The notes beneath the pieces are model-generated. The model ran no database searches. It saw only the letters and a program-made list of their open reading frames with translations, and was not told the DNA's origin. This document shows positions 8,275-16,331 of a DNA stretch of 64,000 bases, piece after piece. Made by a program: the position numbers and the translations under genes. Numbering within the stretch: position 1 is the stretch's first letter; the number at the start of each line of letters is the position of its first letter. Source of the DNA: GCA-2862585 sp965277895 (GTDB taxonomy: Bacteria > Bacteroidota > Bacteroidia > Flavobacteriales > UBA7312). The DNA lies in contig CBDIDR010000001.1 of the NCBI GenBank assembly GCA_965277895.1, forward strand, positions 1 to 64,000, given 5' to 3'.

Positions 8275-9578
8275 GATTGATTTTTCAAAGGTTGGACAAG
8301 ATAAACTTTTTCTGTTTCTGCGACAAGTTTGTAAGACTCATTTATCCGCTCTCCAACTATGCATACAATATCATCTAACGAACAAATCACCCAAGTATTT
8401 TCTTTTTGAATGGTTGAGAATTTTTTATCAATCAAATAATCACTTATTTTTTTTCTTCCCTCCATTCCAAGTGGCGTAAAAGTATCTCCATTCTTCCATT
8501 TTCTTAATGTTAATGGAAAGTGTAGCTTATCATAGTCTAGCATTGACACCTTACTATCCTTAATTAAATTGAAAGACGAGAAATTATGAATATCAATCTT
8601 CAAGGAAATAGGCTGCTCTACACATTGTGTTTCTTCATAGATTTGAATATTACTATCTACTTTCGATGGTATTTCTGATAGACAAAGGGTATTTCTTTCT
8701 TTAACGATTCGATATTCTGAATTTAAAACTTGCTTACCAACTTCTGCATCAAGCAAAGCAAATACATCTTTCCAATTAAAAGGTCCATAGTTTTTAAGAC
8801 ATTCGTACAGTATTTCATCTTTATCAATCAGAGTTTTTAGATACTCTACTTCAAAAAACTTAGCGCCATCTTTTTCAGTTGTGTGACGCTCTAAATAATA
8901 GTCTGTATCACGTATTAGCTTGGCGTAAATACGCTTGTTTTCTTCAATTTCTTGCAATAACTCTGATTTAGAGAGATTGGGTACAACTTCATATCTTATT
9001 CTATTTCTTTGATAGTCTGATGAAAGGTTTGATTTATCTAACCTAAATTCAATGGACTGATTTTTGATATACTCCTCAATTTGCTTAGCACTTAAAGCGA
9101 GCATTGGTCGAATGATATTTCCATTTTTGATTGGAATACCTTGCAATGCTCCCAAACTAGATTTTCTACTTTTCTTTATTAATAGTGTTTCAATGCTATC
9201 ATCAGAGTGGTGAGCTGTTACTATTTTAGTGTAATTATATTTCTGCAAAACCTCATTAAAAAACTGATAGCGTAAATCTCTTGCTGCCATTTGAATAGAC
9301 AAGCTGTTATTTCTAGCATAAAGTGCAGTATCAAATGACTTGGAGTAAAAATCTACTCCAAAATCCTTAGCTAAATCACTAACAAACTGCTCATCCAACT
9401 CACTCTCAGTACCCCTTAGCTTAAAATTACAATGTACAATCCCAAATTCATATGGCAATTCACTAAATAAATGCGTCATACATACACTGTCTTTACCGCC
9501 ACTAACAGCTAATAACAGCTTATCATCACTTGAAATTAGATTATGCTGAGAAATAAATTGAGACAGTATATTAAGCAT
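8271..9578 (-). CDS. tilS: tRNA(Ile)-lysidine synthase TilS
   Basis: 435 residues. TilS uses ATP and lysine to convert C34 of the AUA-reading tRNA-Ile to lysidine, which is essential for decoding AUA. The PP-loop SGGKDSV lies at 26-32, followed by the HCNFKLRG and TAHHSDDSIETLL motifs; a TilS C-terminal-like domain is in the last 80 residues (LRKWKNGDTFTPLGMEGRKK). It starts inside the last codons of pabB (8-nt overlap) and overlaps the next gene by 4 nt, so it is translationally coupled on both sides. Confidence 0.96.
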   Translation of the reverse strand: MLNILSQFISQHNLISSDDKLLLAVSGGKDSVCMTHLFSELPYEFGIVHCNFKLRGTESELDEQFVSDLAKDFGVDFYSKSFDTALYARNNSLSIQMAARDLRYQFFNEVLQKYNYTKIVTAHHSDDSIETLLIKKSRKSSLGALQGIPIKNGNIIRPMLALSAKQIEEYIKNQSIEFRLDKSNLSSDYQRNRIRYEVVPNLSKSELLQEIEENKRIYAKLIRDTDYYLERHTTEKDGAKFFEVEYLKTLIDKDEILYECLKNYGPFNWKDVFALLDAEVGKQVLNSEYRIVKERNTLCLSEIPSKVDSNIQIYEETQCVEQPISLKIDIHNFSSFNLIKDSKVSMLDYDKLHFPLTLRKWKNGDTFTPLGMEGRKKISDYLIDKKFSTIQKENTWVICSLDDIVCIVGERINESYKLVAETEKVYLVQPLKNQS

Positions 9579-10863
9579 TTAGCACCTCCAACATCGCTTT
9601 TGCCTTTAGCTCGCATTCGGCATACTCATCATCTCCTTTTGCGTTTGCAGTAATTGCACTTCCAACTGACAGTGAAACATAGCCATTTGTGGAATTGTAC
9701 AAAATACTTCGAATAATCACATTAAAATCGAAATCTCCGTTAGGGGTTACGTAGCCTACTGAGCCAGAATATAATCCTCTTTTAAATGTTTCATATTCTT
9801 CGATAAGCTGCATAGCTCTAATTTTAGGTGCTCCTGTCATACTCCCCATTGGAAATGTAGTCTTTAAAACCTCACTCCAGTGGATATCATCTTTTAAATC
9901 AGAGGTAACGGTAGAAATCATCTGATGAACTTGAGTAAAAGAATAAATGCCGAATAACTCTTCAACTTTAACTGAAGACTTTTGGGCTGTTTTAGACAAG
10001 TCGTTTCGCACCAAATCAACAATCATCACATTTTCAGATTGCTCTTTTGGGCATTGACGAAGCTCCTCTTTTAATTTCAAATCTTCCTCAAATGAATTGC
10101 CTCTTTTTCGTGTCCCTTTAATGGGTTGTGATATAATAGTGTTATCAACTTTCTTTACAAATCGTTCAGGACTTGCACTCATTAAATAAAAGTCATTCGT
10201 TCTGAAAAAAGCTGAAAATGGAGAGTTTGAAATTTCATAAAGGCTTTGAAAAGTGTTAACTGGATTTAACTCTGCTGACTTTGCAAAATACTCTTGACAA
10301 AAATTAACTTCATAAATATCTCCTCTTTTGATATGCTCTTGCAGCTTATTAAAAGTTGAAATATACTCTGATTTTGAAATTCTGCTATTCATATTCACGG
10401 CAGAAGATCTATTACTATCATTTTTAGTTAGCATTATTTCTTTAAAAATCAACTGCATTTCCTTTCTTGGGGTGTCGACGGGAAAATGAATACTAATGTC
10501 GTTACCAATAATTCCAAATACCCACTTTGGTTGAAAAAAATACAGATTTGGAAGGTTTAATTCATCCGTATTATTGGATTGTAAGTCTTCAACTTCATTT
10601 TTTAAATCATAACTCAAAAATCCAAATATCCAGTCTTTTTTTTCGTCATGGTAAGACTTTAGCGAATCAAACGAATCTGCATTGCAAACAAGTGTTGACA
10701 TCGAATCGGCACCAACAAGCATATCATATGTCATGTGTAAGCCATTTTCTTCAGCCGTCTCTCCAATATAAGAAGCGGTTTGTTGAAACTGAGACGCCCA
10801 AGACAATAGATTTTGTTTGAACAATTCAATATTCGCTATATGATATGTAGCTGTTTGTCTCAC
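9571..10863 (-). CDS. pabB: Aminodeoxychorismate synthase component I (PabB-like)
   Basis: 430 residues of the chorismate-binding family. The signature PIKGTRKRG near residue 245 has the lysine that marks aminodeoxychorismate synthase (anthranilate synthase usually has Ala there), so folate/p-aminobenzoate synthesis is preferred over tryptophan. The C-terminal blocks VRNDLSKTA, GSMTGAPKIRAM and the Glu-rich DDEYAECELKAKAML fit the active site. The start is GTG at 10861-10863; a -7 box ends only 4 nt before it. First gene of a four-gene operon with tilS, a membrane protein and dsbD. Confidence 0.88.
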   Translation of the reverse strand: MRQTATYHIANIELFKQNLLSWASQFQQTASYIGETAEENGLHMTYDMLVGADSMSTLVCNADSFDSLKSYHDEKKDWIFGFLSYDLKNEVEDLQSNNTDELNLPNLYFFQPKWVFGIIGNDISIHFPVDTPRKEMQLIFKEIMLTKNDSNRSSAVNMNSRISKSEYISTFNKLQEHIKRGDIYEVNFCQEYFAKSAELNPVNTFQSLYEISNSPFSAFFRTNDFYLMSASPERFVKKVDNTIISQPIKGTRKRGNSFEEDLKLKEELRQCPKEQSENVMIVDLVRNDLSKTAQKSSVKVEELFGIYSFTQVHQMISTVTSDLKDDIHWSEVLKTTFPMGSMTGAPKIRAMQLIEEYETFKRGLYSGSVGYVTPNGDFDFNVIIRSILYNSTNGYVSLSVGSAITANAKGDDEYAECELKAKAMLEVLNA

Positions 10864-10867
10864 ACTA

Positions 10868-10875
10868 CAAAACTA
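10868..10875 (-). promoter_or_regulatory. -7 promoter box of pabB, next to the start codon
   Basis: TAGTTTTG (TAnnTTTG) on the minus strand, 4 nt before the GTG start. Transcription would begin at or within a base or two of the start codon, giving a leaderless mRNA. Confidence 0.55.
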
Positions 10876-10959
10876 ATGATTATTGCATCTGAAAGGACCA
10901 AGAATTAATTGTATTAGATTATTTTTTTTAACTTGTCAGCTAACAAATCATATTTTATC

Positions 10960-11238
10960 ATGAAACAAAGCGAATTTATCATCACAGCGGTGCTTGTATT
11001 GGCAGTATTTGTATTTGGGTTTTATAACATAACTAATACTGCTCCTACAATTAATAACTCTCAGATGAATACATCTGTTTCTATCGAGTCTTCAAATACT
11101 AATGAGGAAGTTAATCTGCAAATAATTCCATATATGACTGAAACTATTGAAGAAGAAGTTATTATTGAAATGGATACTACCATGTCAGATTCTACTTTAG
11201 AAGTTAGCAGTGACTCAGAAGAAGTTATTGTTGAGTAA
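10960..11238 (+). CDS. Small single-pass protein with acidic tail, unknown function
   Basis: 92 residues: MKQSEF, one hydrophobic helix (about 7-24), then a Ser/Thr/Asn-rich stretch and a strongly acidic C-terminus (SDSEEVIVE). The topology suggests a membrane-anchored or exported protein with a periplasmic tail. I chose ATG 10960; a TTG at 10933 would add nine residues. It stands alone between divergent pabB and convergent lnt. No homologue recognised, and low complexity makes the call uncertain, though the helix and uninterrupted frame look real. Confidence 0.6.
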   Translation: MKQSEFIITAVLVLAVFVFGFYNITNTAPTINNSQMNTSVSIESSNTNEEVNLQIIPYMTETIEEEVIIEMDTTMSDSTLEVSSDSEEVIVE

Positions 11239-11241
11239 TTT

Positions 11242-12765
11242 TCAATCTTTACTTTTAGCTAGTGTAAAACAAATAAACATTACGGCTATAAAAGCCGATA
11301 TTCTTCCAATATAATCGCCAAAACGCACATAAAAAGTATTGGCTGAATGAGTGCTTAGTGTTCTTTTAATAACAACCTCTTCATCCCATTTTGTAGGCTG
11401 AAAGATTTTTCCTCGAATATCTATAAAAGCAGAAATTCCAGTATTGGCAGATCGTGCAATTGGTCGTCTACATTCAATAGCTCGAAGGCTAGCGTAATTA
11501 AGGTGTTGTCTGTAGCCAGGCGTGTCCTTCCACCATCCATCGTTAGTTATAATCGTAAATAAATCTGACCCATTTCGCACATATTCTGAGGTATATTCAC
11601 CAAAGATAGATTCATAACAAATAATTGGCGCAACATTAGCCTTACCAGCAAATACTTCTCTGTAGTCTTGTGTTCCTAAACTACCAGAAATACCACCTAA
11701 GTCAATGGTTAAAAATTCAAGATTTTCAAATAAAAATGAGAATGGTGTGAACTCTACGCCTTGAACTAACTTGGACTTATGGTAGATTGATAAGTCGTCT
11801 TTGGAAATACACAAAGCCGAATTATATACATCGTAATAACTTTCTGAATTAATGAATTTCCGAGCGGTCTCACTTAAATTCTGATTTGAATCATAGGCTT
11901 TGTAGGTTGAGGCCCCTACAATAATTGTTAATTGCGGATATTTTTCTATTAATTTCCTTAATCGAATAAGCTCAGTTGTATATTCTATTTTATTTTCCCA
12001 CAAGCCATCTACTATTGCTGTTTCAGGACCTATTAGGTAATCAACTGTTGAATCTAGTTCTGGTTCGGCTAGCTCTATAAATTTTTCTAATTGCTCTAGC
12101 GAAGAAAGTCCGTCAAACTTTTCAAAATATGGATCAATGTTTGGTTGAACAACTACAATATTAACCTCCTCGCCCTTTTCTTCTGTTGAAATGAATAGAT
12201 TAAACACAAAAGGTAAAATCAAAATAATGCTAGGCAAACGGTATACTTTTTTATTCTTGAATGAGTTATAAACAACCACATTGAAGAGCAAAACCCATAA
12301 GCTACCCCCTAATACTCCTGTATACTCATACCATTGAATGACACTAGGATATGTTGAAAACACATTCCCCAATGTTAGCCAAGGCCATGATAAATCCCAG
12401 TTAAGGTGTAAATATTCAAAGCCTAACCAAAAGGTTATGAATGCCCACCATGCTCTTCTGTCATTAAATTTGGCACAAACAATTGAAAACAACAGAATAA
12501 CACTTGACATTAGTAAACTATTGACAAGTACAGCAGCTATCACTCCGAACAGACTTGCGTGATAAATCCAATAGGTTGTTCCTGAATTCCAAAGTGCAAA
12601 TACGATGAAAGAGTAAAAAAATACATGCTTCTTAGTTGGTGTATTTTCAACAATAGAAAACAATGGTGCTAATGCAAAAAATATAAGAAAGGGAAATCCA
12701 CCTGAGGGCCACGAAAAAACTAATAATAAGGCTGAAGTAAAACTAAGTAATAGGTTACGATACAT
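11242..12765 (-). CDS. lnt: Apolipoprotein N-acyltransferase
   Basis: 507 residues. Lnt adds the third acyl chain to the N-terminal cysteine of lipoproteins in the inner membrane. The N-terminal ~190 residues are about six membrane helices; the rest is a nitrilase-like periplasmic domain with the catalytic Glu (GPETAI, near 245), Lys (YHKSKLVQGVEFTPF, near 328) and Cys (ICYESIFGEY, near 381), followed by TNDGWWKDTPGYRQHL. One more helix closes the protein. Its ATG at 12765 faces pssA on the other strand. A near-match -7 box (GATATTTG) lies upstream, too weak to list. Confidence 0.95.
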   Translation of the reverse strand: MYRNLLLSFTSALLLVFSWPSGGFPFLIFFALAPLFSIVENTPTKKHVFFYSFIVFALWNSGTTYWIYHASLFGVIAAVLVNSLLMSSVILLFSIVCAKFNDRRAWWAFITFWLGFEYLHLNWDLSWPWLTLGNVFSTYPSVIQWYEYTGVLGGSLWVLLFNVVVYNSFKNKKVYRLPSIILILPFVFNLFISTEEKGEEVNIVVVQPNIDPYFEKFDGLSSLEQLEKFIELAEPELDSTVDYLIGPETAIVDGLWENKIEYTTELIRLRKLIEKYPQLTIIVGASTYKAYDSNQNLSETARKFINSESYYDVYNSALCISKDDLSIYHKSKLVQGVEFTPFSFLFENLEFLTIDLGGISGSLGTQDYREVFAGKANVAPIICYESIFGEYTSEYVRNGSDLFTIITNDGWWKDTPGYRQHLNYASLRAIECRRPIARSANTGISAFIDIRGKIFQPTKWDEEVVIKRTLSTHSANTFYVRFGDYIGRISAFIAVMFICFTLAKSKD

Positions 12766-12801
12766 CTTTTTGTATTATTGCAGTAACAAATATCGTATTT
12801 A

Positions 12802-13497
12802 TTGAGCATTTTAAGACACATACCGAATCTAATTACGTTAGGTAATTTATTTTTTGGCTTATTAGCTATCCAATTCGCTTATTTAAACGACTTGTACTCG
12901 GCATCGCTATGTATTTTAAGTGGTGCTTTTCTAGATTTTTTTGACGGTTTCTTCGCCAGACTATTGAAGGTGAGTGGTGAACTAGGAAAACAACTTGATA
13001 GCCTTGCAGATTTAATCACCTTTGGTGTAGCCCCAAGCGTAATTGTATTCCAGCTAATTTTATTGTCCGAATCAGAACTAAGCACTATTGCTTATATCGC
13101 TTTTTTAATACCACTATTTTCAGCTTACAGATTAGCGAAGTTTAATATAGATTCTAATCAGTCCGATACATTTATTGGTCTTCCAACACCAGCAAACGCC
13201 CTATTTTTTATATCCATACCAATTGCTACACACTTTAATGGTGAAGATGTTTTATTAGAGTTTTTATCGCAAAAAACAGTTCTGATTGTATTTGTTATTG
13301 GCTTATGCTTGCTTATGGTATCAAGTATAAATTTCATAGCACTAAAGTTTAAGACCTTCAATTGGAAGGGTAATGAATACCGATTTATATTAGTTGGAAT
13401 AAGTGTAATATTATTATTGCTTTTCCATTTTGTAGCTATACCAATTATTATACTTTTGTACACAGTATTATCGCTCATTAATAATCCAAGAAAATGA
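12802..13497 (+). CDS. pssA: CDP-diacylglycerol-serine O-phosphatidyltransferase
   Basis: 231 residues, a membrane enzyme that makes phosphatidylserine, the precursor of phosphatidylethanolamine. The complete CDP-alcohol phosphotransferase signature D-G-x2-A-R-x8-G-x3-D-x3-D is present at about residues 44-67 (DFFDGFFARL to SLADL). About six to seven helices follow. TTG at 12802 is the most plausible start: a stop (12784-12786) lies six codons upstream and no ATG precedes the conserved RHIPNLITLGN. The next gene, purS, overlaps by 4 nt (ATGA), so the two are translationally coupled. Confidence 0.93.
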   Translation: MSILRHIPNLITLGNLFFGLLAIQFAYLNDLYSASLCILSGAFLDFFDGFFARLLKVSGELGKQLDSLADLITFGVAPSVIVFQLILLSESELSTIAYIAFLIPLFSAYRLAKFNIDSNQSDTFIGLPTPANALFFISIPIATHFNGEDVLLEFLSQKTVLIVFVIGLCLLMVSSINFIALKFKTFNWKGNEYRFILVGISVILLLLFHFVAIPIIILLYTVLSLINNPRK

Positions 13498-13757
13498 AAT
13501 TTATTGCAGAGATTGATGTAATGCCTCTCAAGGCACTTTTAGATCCACAAGGAAAAGCCGTAAGCGGCAGCATGAAGAATGTTGGTTTGCCTGAAATAAC
13601 CAATGTAAGAATTGGCAAACATATCACCTTGGAAATAGAAGCAAAAGATAAGTCTGAGGCAAGTGAAAAAGTTGATAAAGCTTGTACAGAATTACTTTGC
13701 AATCAAATTATGGAAGGTTACAAATTTGAAATCTACGAAGCTGAATTAGCTTCTTAG
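13494..13757 (+). CDS. purS: PurS subunit of phosphoribosylformylglycinamidine synthase
   Basis: 87 residues, the size of PurS. The fold-specific pattern is visible: MKFIAEIDVMP, then a helix region with DPQGKAVSGSM, NVRIGKHITLEIE and a terminal strand (YKFEIYEAEL). PurS joins PurQ and small PurL to make FGAM in purine synthesis. Those partners are not in this window. It is coupled to pssA by a 4-nt overlap and its end overlaps convergent lptB by 12 nt. Confidence 0.85.
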   Translation: MKFIAEIDVMPLKALLDPQGKAVSGSMKNVGLPEITNVRIGKHITLEIEAKDKSEASEKVDKACTELLCNQIMEGYKFEIYEAELAS

Positions 13758-14471
13758 TTCAAAGTTTTCTCCTAAATAAACTCTCCTAACTTGTTCGTCT
13801 GCTGCTAACTCCTCTGCAGTACCTGACTTTAGTATTTTACCCTCGAACAAAAGATAGGCTCTATCAGTGATGGAAAGTGTTTCATGAACATTATGATCTG
13901 TAATTAATATCCCAATATTTCGGTCTTTTAATTTAGAGACTATATGTTGAATATCTTCAACAGCAATAGGGTCTACGCCTGCAAAAGGCTCATCCAATAG
14001 AATAAATTTAGGGTCAGTAGCTAGACATCGTGCTATTTCTGTTCGTCTACGCTCACCTCCAGAAAGTAAATCTCCAAGGCTTTTTCTAATATGCTGAAGT
14101 CCAAACTCGTCTAATAATGATTCTAGTTTTTCAGACTGCTCTTTTTTACTTAAATCAGTCATTTCTAATACTGCTAAAATATTATCTTCAACGCTCAGCT
14201 TTCTGAAAACAGATGCCTCTTGTGCAAGATAACCTATACCCATTTGAGCTCTTCTGTACATAGGTTCTTCCGTAACTTCATCAGCATCTAAGAAGACCTT
14301 TCCAGCATCTGGCTTAACAAGACCAACCATCATGTAAAAAGAAGTTGTTTTCCCTGCTCCATTGGGACCTAAAAGCCCAACTATTTCACCCTGGTTTACT
14401 TCCAAAGAAACCTCGTTGACGACTTTTCTATTTCGGTACTTTTTGACAATATGTTGTGCGTTCAACTTCAT
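13746..14471 (-). CDS. lptB: LPS export ABC transporter ATP-binding protein LptB
   Basis: 241 residues, the length of LptB. Walker A GLLGPNGAGKTTSF, signature LLSGGERRRTEIARCL, Walker B FILLDEPFAGVDPIAVEDIQ and switch ITDHNV are all intact, and the LSGGERRRxEIAR and FAGVDP wording is LptB-specific. With LptFG it extracts lipopolysaccharide from the inner membrane. It begins one base after tatC ends (shared base), third in a kdsD-tatC-lptB run; kdsD also serves LPS synthesis. Confidence 0.96.
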   Translation of the reverse strand: MKLNAQHIVKKYRNRKVVNEVSLEVNQGEIVGLLGPNGAGKTTSFYMMVGLVKPDAGKVFLDADEVTEEPMYRRAQMGIGYLAQEASVFRKLSVEDNILAVLEMTDLSKKEQSEKLESLLDEFGLQHIRKSLGDLLSGGERRRTEIARCLATDPKFILLDEPFAGVDPIAVEDIQHIVSKLKDRNIGILITDHNVHETLSITDRAYLLFEGKILKSGTAEELAADEQVRRVYLGENFELRS

Positions 14472-15271
14472 TATTTATCTTGAAATTTAGCAGATACCTT
14501 AATACTCAACTCGTACAACAGCATCAGCGGAAAAGTCACTAAAATTAAACTCATAATGTCTGGAGGTGTAATAATAGCGGCTAAAATCATAAGTATAACT
14601 AAGGAATGCTTTCTATATTGCCTTAAGAACTCAGGCGAAATTAATCCTAACTTACTGAGGAAATAAATAAGAATAGGTAATAAGAATACTATACCATTTG
14701 CTAAGCAGACAGTAGTTACTGTCGAAATAAAGGAGTTTAAATTAATCTGATTTACTACTTGAGAACTGACTTGATAATTACCAAGAAACTGAACAGATAA
14801 TGGAGCTACAGCATAGTATCCAAATAATACTCCAAGAATAAAGAGTAATGAGGTGTAAAACACAACACCTCTAGAGTATTTTTTTTCGCTTCCATGTAAA
14901 GCAGGCTTTATAAAACGCCAAATTTCCCAAAAAACATATGGAAAGGCACACACAAAACCAGCAACTAAAGATGATACTATATGTGTACTAAACTGACCTG
15001 ACATCTTTATATTCATTAATTCAAATGGTGCTTCTTTAATACATAATGCCTCTCCAAAGTGTAGGGTTTCGGATAGCCAACAGAAAAATTTATAGGTAGG
15101 AAAGTCAGGGCTTTTTGATGCCAAAATTATCTTATCGAATAAAAATTCTGGAAATATAAATGCCAAAGTAGTGAAGACTAAAATAGCCACAGCACTTCTG
15201 ATAAGATGCCATCTTAAAATTTCTAAATGATCTAAAAAAGAATGTTCCTTCTCCTCTCCTATTTTTCTCAT
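14471..15271 (-). CDS. tatC: Twin-arginine translocase subunit TatC
   Basis: 266 residues with six membrane helices. The N-terminal EKEHSFLDHLEILRWHLIRS block binds the twin-arginine signal, and the PYVFWEIWRFIKPALHGSEKK loop is the family hallmark. TatC recognises folded Tat substrates at the inner membrane with TatA. No tatA gene lies in the window. It shares a single base with each neighbour (kdsD upstream, lptB downstream), so the three are one tight operon. Confidence 0.96.
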   Translation of the reverse strand: MRKIGEEKEHSFLDHLEILRWHLIRSAVAILVFTTLAFIFPEFLFDKIILASKSPDFPTYKFFCWLSETLHFGEALCIKEAPFELMNIKMSGQFSTHIVSSLVAGFVCAFPYVFWEIWRFIKPALHGSEKKYSRGVVFYTSLLFILGVLFGYYAVAPLSVQFLGNYQVSSQVVNQINLNSFISTVTTVCLANGIVFLLPILIYFLSKLGLISPEFLRQYRKHSLVILMILAAIITPPDIMSLILVTFPLMLLYELSIKVSAKFQDK

Positions 15272-16239
15272 TACAAAATCCCTTCTTTTAGTATATCATG
15301 AATATGCACAATGCCGTGGTATGAGTCTCCCTTACAAACTATAAGTTGCGAAATATTATTGTCTTCCATAATAGTTAATGCCTTTGCTGCCAACTCATTC
15401 CATTCAATAGTTTTTGGCTTATCACACATAATGTCTTTAGCTTTTAGAGTACTCCAATCTGAACCTTCAATTTCAAGCATTCTCCTTATATCTCCATCAG
15501 TAATTACACCAATAAGTTGATTGTTTTCAATAACAGCAGTTGCTCCCAATCGCTTGTTTGATATTTCTACTATTACATTTTTAATAGTCTCATTTGGAAG
15601 AACGCTAGGCATGGAATTATCAGAACACAAATCATCAACTTTAAAAAATAGTTTTTTACCTAAAGCTCCTCCAGGATGAAATTTAGCAAAATCTATATCT
15701 GAAAAATTCCTGCATTCCAATAAAGAAACGGCTAAAGCATCCCCGATTACCAACTGTGCAGTAGTACTTGTTGTTGGTGCAAGATTGTTTGGACAAGCCT
15801 CTTTATCAACCTTTGAAAGTATTGTCCAATTAGATTGTTGAGACAGGTATGATTCAGAATTTCCAGTAATGGCAATAATCGAATTCCCCATGTCTTTTAA
15901 AAGAGGAATAAGTGTTTTTATTTCAGCTGTTGAACCGCTTTTGGAAATGCAAACTACAATATCTTCGCTTTGAATATTTCCTAAATCACCATGTAGGGCA
16001 TCAGCGGCATGCATAAATATAGATGGCTGACCTGTGGAATTAAAGGTAGATACCATCTTCTGAGCAATGTTTGCACTTTTACCTATGCCAGTAACAATTA
16101 ATCGTCCCTTAGAGTTTAGAATTTCTTGAACAACTTTGCCAAAATCATCATCAATAAAATCAAGAAGTTTTAGAATAGATTGACCTTCTAACTCAATGGT
16201 TGATTTTGCAATAGATTTTATTTCATTAATTGATTTCAA
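15271..16239 (-). CDS. kdsD: Arabinose-5-phosphate isomerase (KdsD/KpsF)
   Basis: 322 residues: a sugar isomerase (SIS) domain at about 25-185 with TGIGKSANIAQKM, HAADALHGDLG and CISKSGSTAEIK, then a pair of CBS domains at about 205-322. It turns ribulose-5-phosphate into arabinose-5-phosphate, the first step to Kdo of LPS. It heads the kdsD-tatC-lptB operon; lptB downstream supports a role in LPS rather than sugar-alcohol use. Confidence 0.94.
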   Translation of the reverse strand: MKSINEIKSIAKSTIELEGQSILKLLDFIDDDFGKVVQEILNSKGRLIVTGIGKSANIAQKMVSTFNSTGQPSIFMHAADALHGDLGNIQSEDIVVCISKSGSTAEIKTLIPLLKDMGNSIIAITGNSESYLSQQSNWTILSKVDKEACPNNLAPTTSTTAQLVIGDALAVSLLECRNFSDIDFAKFHPGGALGKKLFFKVDDLCSDNSMPSVLPNETIKNVIVEISNKRLGATAVIENNQLIGVITDGDIRRMLEIEGSDWSTLKAKDIMCDKPKTIEWNELAAKALTIMEDNNISQLIVCKGDSYHGIVHIHDILKEGIL

Positions 16240-16297
16240 TAGACTAAATTTGATTTAATAAAATAAATTCTCTAATTTTAGAGGGATTACTTTGAAG

Positions 16298-16305
16298 CAA
16301 AAGTA
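16298..16305 (-). promoter_or_regulatory. Possible -7 box upstream of kdsD
   Basis: TACTTTTG on the minus strand matches TAnnTTTG 58 nt before the kdsD start, in the gap shared with divergent recQ. No -33 element is evident. Confidence 0.35.
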
Positions 16306-16331
16306 TCAAATTTTAGCTTGATTATAATTAA

